DNA of 18,259 bases from an uncultured Mycoplasmatota bacterium (GTDB lineage Bacteria > Bacillota_I > Bacilli_A > RF39 > UBA660), in the NCBI GenBank assembly GCA_900549625.1, contig URPE01000024.1, positions 1 to 18,259 on the forward strand, in the 5' to 3' direction. The number at the start of each line of letters is the position of its first letter. The stretch's first letter is position 1. Shown here piece after piece: positions 1-6,387 of this stretch. The position numbers were made by a program, and so were the translations under genes. Under the pieces are notes generated by a model. The model was given only the letters and a program-made list of their open reading frames with translations. It did no database searches and had not been told where the DNA came from.

Positions 1-503
1 GTTTTTGTGGTGACAGGAGTACTTTAAATAATCAAAGTGGTGTTGGAACAGGCACAGTTTCAACATATTACAAAGGATATTTGAGAGTAAGTACTAGCAC
101 ACCAAGTTTGAAGTGCGAAAATTCTAGTGATTACTACTCCGTTAGTAGTGCATCAAGTGGTAATAAAGCTCTAACTTATCCAATAGGCTTAATAACAGCA
201 GATGAAGTATTACTTGCTGGTTCAAGTGGTGGCGTCTTTGATGGAGCTTATAATTATCAGAAATCTACCCCTAATGCTTATTTAACAATAGGCCAATATT
301 TTTGGACAATGACACCAGCTGGTTATTATAACCCCTTTAGCAGTACTAACTGGCGTTCGCATGTATTCGGTGTACACACGTCGGGTCTTATCGATGACTA
401 TGATACTGATGGTACCGCTGGGCTACGTCCAGTAATAAATTTAAAGAGTACTTTAAAATTTACAGGTGATGGTACTAAAAATAATCCATATATTCCAAGT
501 TAA
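1..503 (+). CDS. C-terminal part of a secreted/surface protein (partial, 5' end outside window)
   Basis: An open frame runs from the left edge (codons begin at base 3) to TAA at 501-503, giving about 166 residues of a longer protein. The TTG at 81 is internal and not a credible start: it has no ribosome binding site and the frame is open upstream. The segment is rich in Ser, Thr, Gly, Tyr and Asn with few charges, typical of an extracytoplasmic domain. It contains GLITADEVLLAG, then FWTMTPAGYY, then GLRPVINLKS, and ends in a G-x-GT-x-x-NPY motif. From memory this order is common in large cell-surface proteins of uncultured Firmicutes whose N-terminus is a membrane or pilin-like segment, but I cannot name a family with certainty. 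No catalytic residues were identified. A SipW-type surface protein lies at the other end of the window, so the two may belong to related surface families. No clear terminator follows. Confidence 0.75.
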   Translation, partial: FCGDRSTLNNQSGVGTGTVSTYYKGYLRVSTSTPSLKCENSSDYYSVSSASSGNKALTYPIGLITADEVLLAGSSGGVFDGAYNYQKSTPNAYLTIGQYFWTMTPAGYYNPFSSTNWRSHVFGVHTSGLIDDYDTDGTAGLRPVINLKSTLKFTGDGTKNNPYIPS

Positions 504-541
504 TAGAAAAAAATAATAAAAAAATGTTAAAAAGTACTTGT

Positions 542-549
542 TTCGACAA
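542..549 (-). promoter_or_regulatory. Candidate Spo0A box (0A box)
   Basis: TTCGACAA is the exact reverse complement of the Spo0A consensus TTGTCGAA. It lies 20 bases upstream of the TATAAT at 570-575 that would drive the small peptide gene. A caveat is that the same bases form a small palindrome, CTTGT-TTCG-ACAAG (537-550), which could be the end of an RNA hairpin of the preceding gene. Spo0A is encoded in this window and its own promoter carries the same octamer. Confidence 0.45.
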
Positions 550-564
550 GATATGCACATTTAA

Positions 565-575
565 TGCTATATAAT
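565..575 (+). promoter_or_regulatory. Promoter -10 region of the small peptide mRNA
   Basis: TGCTATATAAT contains a perfect TATAAT at 570-575 and an alternative extended form, TGcTATATA. Transcription would start near 581-583, giving a 5' leader of about 42 bases. No good -35 is visible at the usual distance; the candidate 0A box upstream could mean the promoter is activator-dependent, which is an inference. Confidence 0.5.
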
Positions 576-623
576 AGGTCGCGAACCTTTAGTTGTTGGA
601 CGTCCTCTAGAAGGAGGATTAGT

Positions 624-728
624 GTGAAAAAGGATACAGAAATCTGTATGCTCTTGCTACTAATATTTTTGTTGATTATGATCATATTAATTTTAGTTTC
701 CAAACTATTTTTAATCTCTTTTCTATAA
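624..728 (+). CDS. 34-residue hydrophobic single-span peptide, candidate type I toxin
   Basis: A GTG start at 624 follows a near-perfect Shine-Dalgarno AAGGAGG (611-617) with a six-base spacing and runs to TAA at 726-728. The product has a short charged N-terminus (M-K-K-D-T-E), one long hydrophobic stretch of about 25 Leu/Ile/Met/Phe/Val residues, and a Lys near residue 26. Size and layout resemble type I toxins such as Fst (33 residues) and other small membrane toxins, although I see no sequence identity to a named family. The leader can fold so that TCCTC (603-607) pairs with GAGGA (614-618), masking the Shine-Dalgarno. The gene sits between its own promoter and a strong terminator (778-818). 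A convergent antisense RNA candidate overlaps the 3' part of its mRNA. A small membrane protein without toxic activity is the alternative. Confidence 0.6.
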   Translation: MKKDTEICMLLLLIFLLIMIILILVSKLFLISFL

Positions 729-730
729 TT

Positions 731-761
731 AAAAAAATCGTCTAAACAAAAAGTTTAGACG
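731..761 (-). terminator. Intrinsic terminator of the antisense RNA
   Basis: CGTCTAAAC (739-747) and GTTTAGACG (753-761) form a perfect 9-bp stem with a five-base loop. On the minus strand it is followed by a run of seven T (737-731). There is no T-run on the plus side, so it works leftward only. Confidence 0.75.
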
Positions 762-811
762 TCCATAAGAAATAATCGAGGACGTCTAGCTCATCAAAAC
801 TAGAGGTTCTC
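731..811 (-). ncRNA. Candidate antisense RNA (RNA II-like antitoxin) of the small peptide gene
   Basis: On the minus strand a perfect TATAAT (824-819) is followed seven bases later by G811. The transcript would run leftward for about 81 bases to a perfect 9-bp hairpin (761-753 with 747-739) followed by seven U (737-731), a textbook intrinsic terminator in this direction. The RNA would be fully complementary to the 3' part of the peptide mRNA. It also contains GACGTCC, which can pair with GGACGTC in the peptide mRNA leader next to the Shine-Dalgarno. No strong -35 is visible for this promoter. This convergent arrangement with repeats matches the par/fst RNA I-RNA II plan, but no expression evidence is available. 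Confidence 0.5.
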
Positions 812-818
812 TTTTTTT
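778..818 (+). terminator. Intrinsic terminator of the small peptide mRNA
   Basis: GAGGACGTCTAG (778-789) pairs with CTAGAGGTTCTC (800-811) over 11 of 12 positions, including one G-U pair, with a ten-base loop. Seven T follow at 812-818. The same bases could instead pair with the mRNA leader (583-594 with 798-809, and 598-607 with 778-787), suggesting alternative folds. Confidence 0.8.
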
Positions 819-890
819 ATTATATGAGAATTCTCTCACTAAATACATATTAACATAAAAATAATGATAGTACAAATAAAAATTTCTAAA

Positions 891-918
891 TTGTAACATA
901 GTTGTAACTTTATATAAT
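891..918 (+). promoter_or_regulatory. Promoter of the ABC transporter operon with tandem TTGTAAC repeats
   Basis: TTGTAA (891-896) and TATAAT (913-918) are separated by 16 bases. TTGTAAC occurs twice, at 891-897 and 902-908, with an 11-base period, the usual spacing of direct-repeat sites for OmpR-family regulators. The first copy overlaps the -35. The regulator encoded at 4289 is a candidate ligand; this is an inference. Confidence 0.55.
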
Positions 919-954
919 GTATAATTAATATGTAAGTTTGAAAGGAGAATATTT

Positions 955-1629
955 ATGGAAATATTAAAAGTTGAAAACTTAACAAAAATATATGGTAAAA
1001 ACTCTACTGAAGTTAAAGCCTTAGACAATGTCTCTTTTAGTGTTAATAAAGGAGAATTTCTAGCAATAGTGGGTGCCTCTGGTTCCGGAAAATCAACACT
1101 TTTGCATCTTTTAGGTGGTGTGGATAAACCAACAAGTGGTAAAGTTTTTATTGAAGGCCAAGACATTTATAGTTTTAATGAAGATAAACTAGCCATCTTT
1201 AGAAGAAGACAAATTGGCTTAATATATCAATTTTACAATTTAATACCCATATTAAATGTCACTGAAAATATAACATTACCACTAGATCTTGATAATAGAG
1301 CAGCGGATCAAGAAGAATTAACTAATTTAATTAAGCTTTTAGGTTTAGAAAAAAGAACTAATCACTTACCAAATGAATTATCCGGTGGTCAACAACAACG
1401 TGTATCTATTGGACGTGCCTTAATTACTCATCCGGCCATTATTTTAGCCGATGAACCAACTGGCAATCTTGATTCTAAATCTAGTGATGAAATAATGAAT
1501 TTATTAAAAAAGTCTAATAAAGAATTTAAACAAACTATCATAATGATTACCCATAATATGGAATTAGCCAAATGTGCCGATCGCATTATTGAAATAGAAG
1601 ATGGTAAAATTAGCAGGTGTTCAAAATGA
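955..1629 (+). CDS. ABC transporter ATP-binding protein (MacB/LolD-type)
   Basis: This 224-residue nucleotide-binding subunit powers the membrane permease encoded next. All ABC motifs are present: Walker A GASGSGKST (40-48), Q-loop YQF with Gln92, signature LSGGQ (142-146), Walker B ILADEP with Asp166-Glu167, and the switch His200 in ITHN. Length and motif spacing fit the MacB/LolD/BceA class, whose members act on peptides, lipoproteins or antibiotics at the membrane rather than as classic importers. The ATG at 955 follows AAAGGAG (941-947). Its TGA stop overlaps the permease start as ATGA, indicating translational coupling and supporting TGA as a true stop codon in this genome. Together with the downstream two-component system it probably forms an envelope-stress or antimicrobial-peptide resistance module; the substrate cannot be read from sequence. 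Confidence 0.93.
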   Translation: MEILKVENLTKIYGKNSTEVKALDNVSFSVNKGEFLAIVGASGSGKSTLLHLLGGVDKPTSGKVFIEGQDIYSFNEDKLAIFRRRQIGLIYQFYNLIPILNVTENITLPLDLDNRAADQEELTNLIKLLGLEKRTNHLPNELSGGQQQRVSIGRALITHPAIILADEPTGNLDSKSSDEIMNLLKKSNKEFKQTIIMITHNMELAKCADRIIEIEDGKISRCSK

Positions 1630-4214
1630 AAATACTAAAAAAACTCACTTATAAAAACCTAGCTTTAAATAAAAAAAGAACCATAGTAACAATTATAGGT
1701 ATCATTCTATCAGTTGCGTTAATAACTGCTGTTTCTTCCGTCTACATGAGTGGTATTTCCTCACTAATTCTTTTCGCTAAAAATGAAAAAGGTGATTATC
1801 ATTTATCCTTAAAAGAACTAAAAAAAGAAGATATAAACAATTTAAAAGTTAATCGAGCCATCGATAATATTTATCTTACAAGCGAAATAGGTTATGCTAA
1901 AGTAGATAGTAAAAATGCCGATAAACCCTATGCAAGAATTGTAGCCTTTGATAGTAATGCTCTAGAAAATATGGGCCTAACTCTAACAGAAGGAAGAATG
2001 CCTACTAAAGATGATGAAATACTTATTACTACTCATTTAAAAAATAATGGACGCGTTAACTATTCAGTTGGTGATAAAATAACTCTTGATATCGGTAAAA
2101 GAGTAAGTATAGATAACTCTCCGTTAAATATCGATAACTCTTATCAAAGTTCTGAAGAAAAAATAATTGATACTGTAAGTAAGACATATACCATAGTTGG
2201 CCGTATAGAAAGACCATCTACAACTATTGAGCCATACTACGCCGCTGGGTATACCATGCTTACTTACCTAGATAACTTAGAAAATAAAAACGTAACTGGT
2301 TATATCAAATTAAACCAAAAGGGAAGAAAAGACCCTTATAAATATATTGCGAATATCCTAAACATTGATGAAACCAAACTAAAAAGATTTTATAATGCCT
2401 TAGACATGAGCGAAGATGAAATAAGTACAATTACCAATGAATTAAATAACTCTAAATATAAGCTTGATAGTATTAATGACTACTTAATCGGGTTAGAAAC
2501 CGACCCAATTAAATCTAGTGGCATTCGTAGTCTTGGTGCCGTCGTTATAATTGTTTTAATCATTATTGTTGTTACCAGTGTCTTTTGTATTAAAAATAGT
2601 TTTGACATTTCAATAACTGAAAAAAATAAACAATATGGTATGTTAAGAAGTGTTGGAGCAACCAAAAAACAAATCAGACAAAATGTCTTATATGAAGGTT
2701 TTATATTAGGACTTATTGGTATTCCTCTTGGTATATTATGTGGATTATTAGCTACTTACTTATTAGTCCTTATTAGTAATTTTCTATTAAGTGATATGTT
2801 AACAGCTGGATTAAAACTTGTCTTTAAAATATCTTATGTGGCTCTTGCGTTGGCAGTCATATTAGGTATTATAACAATTTATTTATCATCTTTAAAAAGT
2901 ATGTTAAAGGCTAGTAAAAATCCTCCTATCTCTTCTATTCGTAACAGTGCTAACATAAAATTAAAAAGCAAAAAAATGCATACACCAAAAATGATTAAAA
3001 AAATCTTTGGCATCGGAGGTGTCATCTCTTACAAAAATCTAAAAAGAAATAAAAAAGCCTATCGTACAACTACCGTTTCTTTAGTCTTATCAGTTGCTGT
3101 TTTCATAGCCTTATTTAGCTTTATGACTATGGGTAGTGATGCTCTAAAAAAAGAAATAACTTTAAACGATTACAACATGAGTTTAACCATTTCTAATAAA
3201 GAAACTAATGCATTAAATGAAATCGCATCTATCAAAGAAATAACTGATTATTCTATTATAACCAAAAAAACTTCTTATATTAAAAATGCTAACTATAATA
3301 AAGAATATACCTCTTTTCTTAATTGGAATGAAGAAACTATTAAAAATAATAAGGATGCTTACTTAACTGTTGTATCAATTGGTGATATTCCTTTTCAAAA
3401 ATACTTAAATAGTCTAGGTATTACTAGTAACCCTTCTGAGTCAGTTATATTAATGGATTATTCTTGGGTTTCTAATAGTGGAACTGATAAGTACTTAGAA
3501 ACATTTAACTATAAAGACAAAGATAAAATAACTTTACAAATTAATTCCAACGAAGAAAAAGAATATACCATAACAAAAGTAACTAATAAGCCACCATTTG
3601 GTTTAAAAAATTATTATTGTGATCTTTTGATTGTTAGTGATAAATTTTTAAGTACTATAGAATCTTCTAATACAGATCCAGTTACTATGTATATGCTAGT
3701 AGATAATGATTCTTTAGTTACCGAACAAATAGAAAAAATATTAGATAATACTTCATATGACTTATATAACCAAAATGAAAACTACAAAGTTGTTAAAAAC
3801 TTTTATATTTTAATATCTATCTTTCTTTATGGCTTTATTATTGTTATTTCTTTAATTGGTGTTACCAATATCTTTAATACTATTACAACTAATATGGAAC
3901 TAAGACGACAAGAATTTGCCATGTTAAAATCTATTGGTATGACTAAAAAAGAATTTAAAAGAATGATTTATTTAGAAACACTTTTCATGGGTATAAAATC
4001 ACTGATACTTGGAGTGTCACTAGGATTAATGTTATCTTATTTAATATATAACTATTTAGGTAAACAAAATGGTTTTCCATATACGTTGCCAACTATTAGT
4101 ATTATAATAAGTATCTTAGTTGTATTCTTACTATTATTTATTTTAATGCGTTATTCCATGAATAAAATAAACAAACAAAATATTATTGAAACCATTAGAA
4201 ATGAAAATATATAA
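1626..4214 (+). CDS. ABC transporter permease, two FtsX/MacB-type domains
   Basis: The product is 862 residues from the ATG at 1626, which overlaps the ATPase stop and has AGGTG six bases upstream. A GTG at 1617 lies inside that ribosome binding site and is less likely to be used. Topology by hydrophobicity: one span near residues 19-40, a long extracytoplasmic region up to about 300, three spans (about 305-430), a cytoplasmic link, a fifth span near 485-505, a second extracytoplasmic region, and three C-terminal spans. Both halves carry the FtsX-family cytoplasmic signature after the first of the three spans: YGMLRSVGATKKQ and FAMLKSIGMTKKE. This duplicated FtsX plan fits exporters or mechanotransmission ABC systems rather than the ten-span BceB layout with one large loop. 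The protein partners the ATPase encoded immediately upstream. The substrate is unknown; antimicrobial peptide or lipoprotein handling is an inference from the adjacent sensor kinase. Confidence 0.9.
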   Translation: MKILKKLTYKNLALNKKRTIVTIIGIILSVALITAVSSVYMSGISSLILFAKNEKGDYHLSLKELKKEDINNLKVNRAIDNIYLTSEIGYAKVDSKNADKPYARIVAFDSNALENMGLTLTEGRMPTKDDEILITTHLKNNGRVNYSVGDKITLDIGKRVSIDNSPLNIDNSYQSSEEKIIDTVSKTYTIVGRIERPSTTIEPYYAAGYTMLTYLDNLENKNVTGYIKLNQKGRKDPYKYIANILNIDETKLKRFYNALDMSEDEISTITNELNNSKYKLDSINDYLIGLETDPIKSSGIRSLGAVVIIVLIIIVVTSVFCIKNSFDISITEKNKQYGMLRSVGATKKQIRQNVLYEGFILGLIGIPLGILCGLLATYLLVLISNFLLSDMLTAGLKLVFKISYVALALAVILGIITIYLSSLKSMLKASKNPPISSIRNSANIKLKSKKMHTPKMIKKIFGIGGVISYKNLKRNKKAYRTTTVSLVLSVAVFIALFSFMTMGSDALKKEITLNDYNMSLTISNKETNALNEIASIKEITDYSIITKKTSYIKNANYNKEYTSFLNWNEETIKNNKDAYLTVVSIGDIPFQKYLNSLGITSNPSESVILMDYSWVSNSGTDKYLETFNYKDKDKITLQINSNEEKEYTITKVTNKPPFGLKNYYCDLLIVSDKFLSTIESSNTDPVTMYMLVDNDSLVTEQIEKILDNTSYDLYNQNENYKVVKNFYILISIFLYGFIIVISLIGVTNIFNTITTNMELRRQEFAMLKSIGMTKKEFKRMIYLETLFMGIKSLILGVSLGLMLSYLIYNYLGKQNGFPYTLPTISIIISILVVFLLLFILMRYSMNKINKQNIIETIRNENI

Positions 4215-4227
4215 GAAAAGAAAGCCA

Positions 4228-4261
4228 TTTACAACCATTATTTATGTTAGTATAATCTAAC
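4228..4261 (+). promoter_or_regulatory. Promoter of the two-component genes with inverted repeat around the -10
   Basis: TTTACA (4228-4233) and TATAAT (4251-4256) are separated by 17 bases. GTTAG (4246-4250) and CTAAC (4257-4261) flank the -10 as a perfect inverted repeat. The regulator and kinase therefore probably have their own promoter in addition to read-through from the transporter genes. Confidence 0.6.
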
Positions 4262-4288
4262 TATAATTATTTATAAAGAGGTGAGTTT

Positions 4289-4939
4289 ATGCACATTTTA
4301 TTAATAGAAGACAATACATCTATTATAGAAAGCTTAAGTTATTCTCTAAGCAAAGCAGGTTATATAATAGACTATACTAAAAGCATTAAAGAAACAGAAA
4401 AATATTTAAGTATTAAAACTCCTAATATAATATTACTTGATGTAACATTGCCAGATGGCACAGGCTTCTCTTTGTATGCTAATACGATTAAGGAACAACA
4501 AATTCCTACCATCTTCCTAACTGCAAAAGATAGTGAAAACGATATTGTAAAAGGCTTAAAACTAGGTGCTGAAGACTACATAACAAAACCTTTTAAAACC
4601 CTTGAACTAATAACGAGAATAGATAAAGTTTTATCACGTTTTAAAAGTACAAATACTATAATAATTAAGGATATTACTTATGATAAAAATAAAATGCAAA
4701 TATATAAAAATAAAGAGTGTATTTCTTTAACTCCATTAGAAATAAAAATAGTTGATCTATTGTTTTTAAATATTAATAAAACTGTTAGTCGTGCTAAAAT
4801 AATCGATTTAATTTGGGAGTACACTGGTAATGATGTTGATGATCACACTGTTACTGTTTACTTAAAAAGAATTAGAGAAAAATTAGATACCAACATTATA
4901 AAAACAATTAAGGGTATCGGTTATATGGTGGAACAATGA
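4289..4939 (+). CDS. OmpR-family response regulator
   Basis: The 216-residue protein has a receiver domain (about 1-118) and a winged-helix DNA-binding domain (about 125-216). Receiver residues are intact: acidic pocket Glu7-Asp8, phospho-acceptor Asp51 in LLDVTLPDG, Thr78 and Lys100 in TKPF. The C-terminal part has the family pattern, with LTPLEIKIVDLL followed by the recognition region VDDHTVTVYLKRIREKL and the terminal GIGYMVE wing. The ATG at 4289 has AGAGGTGA upstream. Its TGA stop overlaps the kinase ATG, so the two are coupled. It likely controls the transporter operon, whose promoter has OmpR-type tandem repeats (TTGTAAC, 11-base period); this regulatory link is inferred. Expected activity is DNA binding after phosphorylation by the adjacent kinase. 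Confidence 0.93.
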   Translation: MHILLIEDNTSIIESLSYSLSKAGYIIDYTKSIKETEKYLSIKTPNIILLDVTLPDGTGFSLYANTIKEQQIPTIFLTAKDSENDIVKGLKLGAEDYITKPFKTLELITRIDKVLSRFKSTNTIIIKDITYDKNKMQIYKNKECISLTPLEIKIVDLLFLNINKTVSRAKIIDLIWEYTGNDVDDHTVTVYLKRIREKLDTNIIKTIKGIGYMVEQ

Positions 4940-6141
4940 AAAACAATCAAAAATTAAAACTAACTTATATTTCTCTAATTATTATATTTTTAATATTAAG
5001 CCTATACTTTACATATCAAACATACTTAAAATATAATACTAACTATAACATTACTATAAATAATATAATAACAAATATCAAAGAAAAATATCCCAATGTT
5101 ACTGAAGAAGAAATAATAAAAATATTAAACGATGAAAATATCACACTTAAAGATAATTTAAAGTCTTATAATATTGATATAAAAAAAGAAGCATCTATTA
5201 AATCTAATACCAAAATACTAAGTATTTCTCTTTTAACTGTTTCTTTAATTATAATTACTCTATCAATAACTATTATTACTATTAATTATATCAATAATAA
5301 AAAACAACTAAAAAAATTAAAAGAAATAGAAAGAGATATCCAAAAAATAAATAAAGGTAATTATGAACTAGATATGTCTACTTATAAAGAAAATGATTTT
5401 TCTATTCTAAAAAGTGAAATTTATAAAACAATGGTTTCCCTAAAAGAAGCAACAATTAATTTAGATAATGATAAATTAAAACTAAAAACGTCCCTTGAAG
5501 ACATATCCCATCAGTTAAAAACACCTCTTACATCCATAATGCTATCTTTAGATAATTTAGGGTATGATAAAATAACTAAAGAAGAGTATAAAAGATTTCT
5601 AGAGATTATTAAACATAATACCGAAAACATGAATTTCCTAATCCATTCTCTTTTAAAATTATCTATGTTTGATACTAATACTGTCATTTTTAATAATGAA
5701 GAAAACTCATTAATAGATATCATTAAGTCTTCTATTAAAGATACAGAAAATTTAATAGATTTAAAAGATATTACTTTAATAACTAATTTTCCTAATGAAG
5801 ACATTTCTCTTTTATGTGATAAACATTGGCAAAAAGAAGCTATAACTAATATTTTGAAAAACGCTGTTGAACACGCTAAAGAAAAAGTTTATATAACCAT
5901 TCATAAAAACAAAATGTTTTACGAAATAGACATATCTAATGATGGTGATAAAATTGCTTCTGAAGATTTACCTAATATTTTCAAAAGATTTTATAAGGGT
6001 AAAAATAATACTAAGGAAAGCGTTGGTATAGGCTTATCTCTTGCTAAAGAAATAGTTTCTAAAAACGATGGTACTATTGAGCTAACCACTACTGATAACC
6101 TTACAACTTTTAAAATAAAGTATTGGTTCTTTAATTATTAA
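4936..6141 (+). CDS. Sensor histidine kinase
   Basis: The 401-residue membrane kinase has a first span at about 10-28, an extracytoplasmic segment of about 65 residues, a second span at about 94-118, and a linker that may be a degenerate HAMP. The dimerisation and phospho-acceptor helix contains ISHQLKTPLTS with His192. The ATP-binding domain shows the N-box ITNILKNAVEHA (Asn305 and Asn309), a G1 box NDGDKI (335-340), an F-box around IFKRFYKG, and the G2 box GIGLSLA (364-370). The external segment is larger than in BceS-type kinases, which sense through the membrane with almost no loop, so direct sensing of a ligand is possible. It overlaps the response regulator gene by four bases (ATGA) and is the last gene of the module, ending before the terminator at 6206-6252. 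Confidence 0.93.
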   Translation: MKNNQKLKLTYISLIIIFLILSLYFTYQTYLKYNTNYNITINNIITNIKEKYPNVTEEEIIKILNDENITLKDNLKSYNIDIKKEASIKSNTKILSISLLTVSLIIITLSITIITINYINNKKQLKKLKEIERDIQKINKGNYELDMSTYKENDFSILKSEIYKTMVSLKEATINLDNDKLKLKTSLEDISHQLKTPLTSIMLSLDNLGYDKITKEEYKRFLEIIKHNTENMNFLIHSLLKLSMFDTNTVIFNNEENSLIDIIKSSIKDTENLIDLKDITLITNFPNEDISLLCDKHWQKEAITNILKNAVEHAKEKVYITIHKNKMFYEIDISNDGDKIASEDLPNIFKRFYKGKNNTKESVGIGLSLAKEIVSKNDGTIELTTTDNLTTFKIKYWFFNY

Positions 6142-6205
6142 TTAGAACAAAAAAGCAAAAGTTCTTTCGATGAAATGAAATAATTTTCTTCAAAAAATAA
6201 CATAT

Positions 6206-6252
6206 AAAATAGTAACGAAATTCACTTATTGATAATTAGTTACTATTTTTTT
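6206..6252 (+). terminator. Intrinsic terminator after the histidine kinase gene
   Basis: AAAATAGTAAC (6206-6216) pairs perfectly with GTTACTATTTT (6239-6249) across a 22-base loop, and the T-run continues to 6252. It separates the transporter/two-component module from the glycolytic genes. Confidence 0.65.
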
Positions 6253-6329
6253 ATTTTATAAATATAGTAACTTATTTAAAATATAAGCATCTATATTTAA
6301 TTCTTTGACACTACCTTTTAAAACACACA

Positions 6330-6358
6330 TTGCTAAAATATAATAATTTGGTTATAAT
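6330..6358 (+). promoter_or_regulatory. Promoter region of pgk
   Basis: TTGCTA (6330-6335) and TATAAT (6353-6358) are 17 bases apart. An alternative is the extended -10 TGCTAAAAT (6331-6339), the same nine bases that precede gpmI at 12203-12211. A perfect TTGACA at 6305-6310 is 23 or more bases from any of these -10 elements, so it is probably not used with them. Confidence 0.5.
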
Positions 6359-6387
6359 AAAAGAGAAAGATAAAGGGGTGTTACTTT

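Noticed and set aside
826..839. Palindrome TGAGAATTCTCTCA upstream of the ABC operon as an operator
   Set aside because: It lies between the terminator and the promoter, at a distance from both, and there is nothing to tie it to a regulator.
786..1166. Minus-strand open frame of 126 codons
   Set aside because: It overlaps the ABC ATPase start, promoter and terminator, has no ribosome binding site, and its composition is that of a shadow frame. The minus-strand signal I accept there is the short antisense RNA.
6305..6310. Perfect TTGACA upstream of pgk as the -35
   Set aside because: The distance to every visible -10 is 23 bases or more, outside the normal range.
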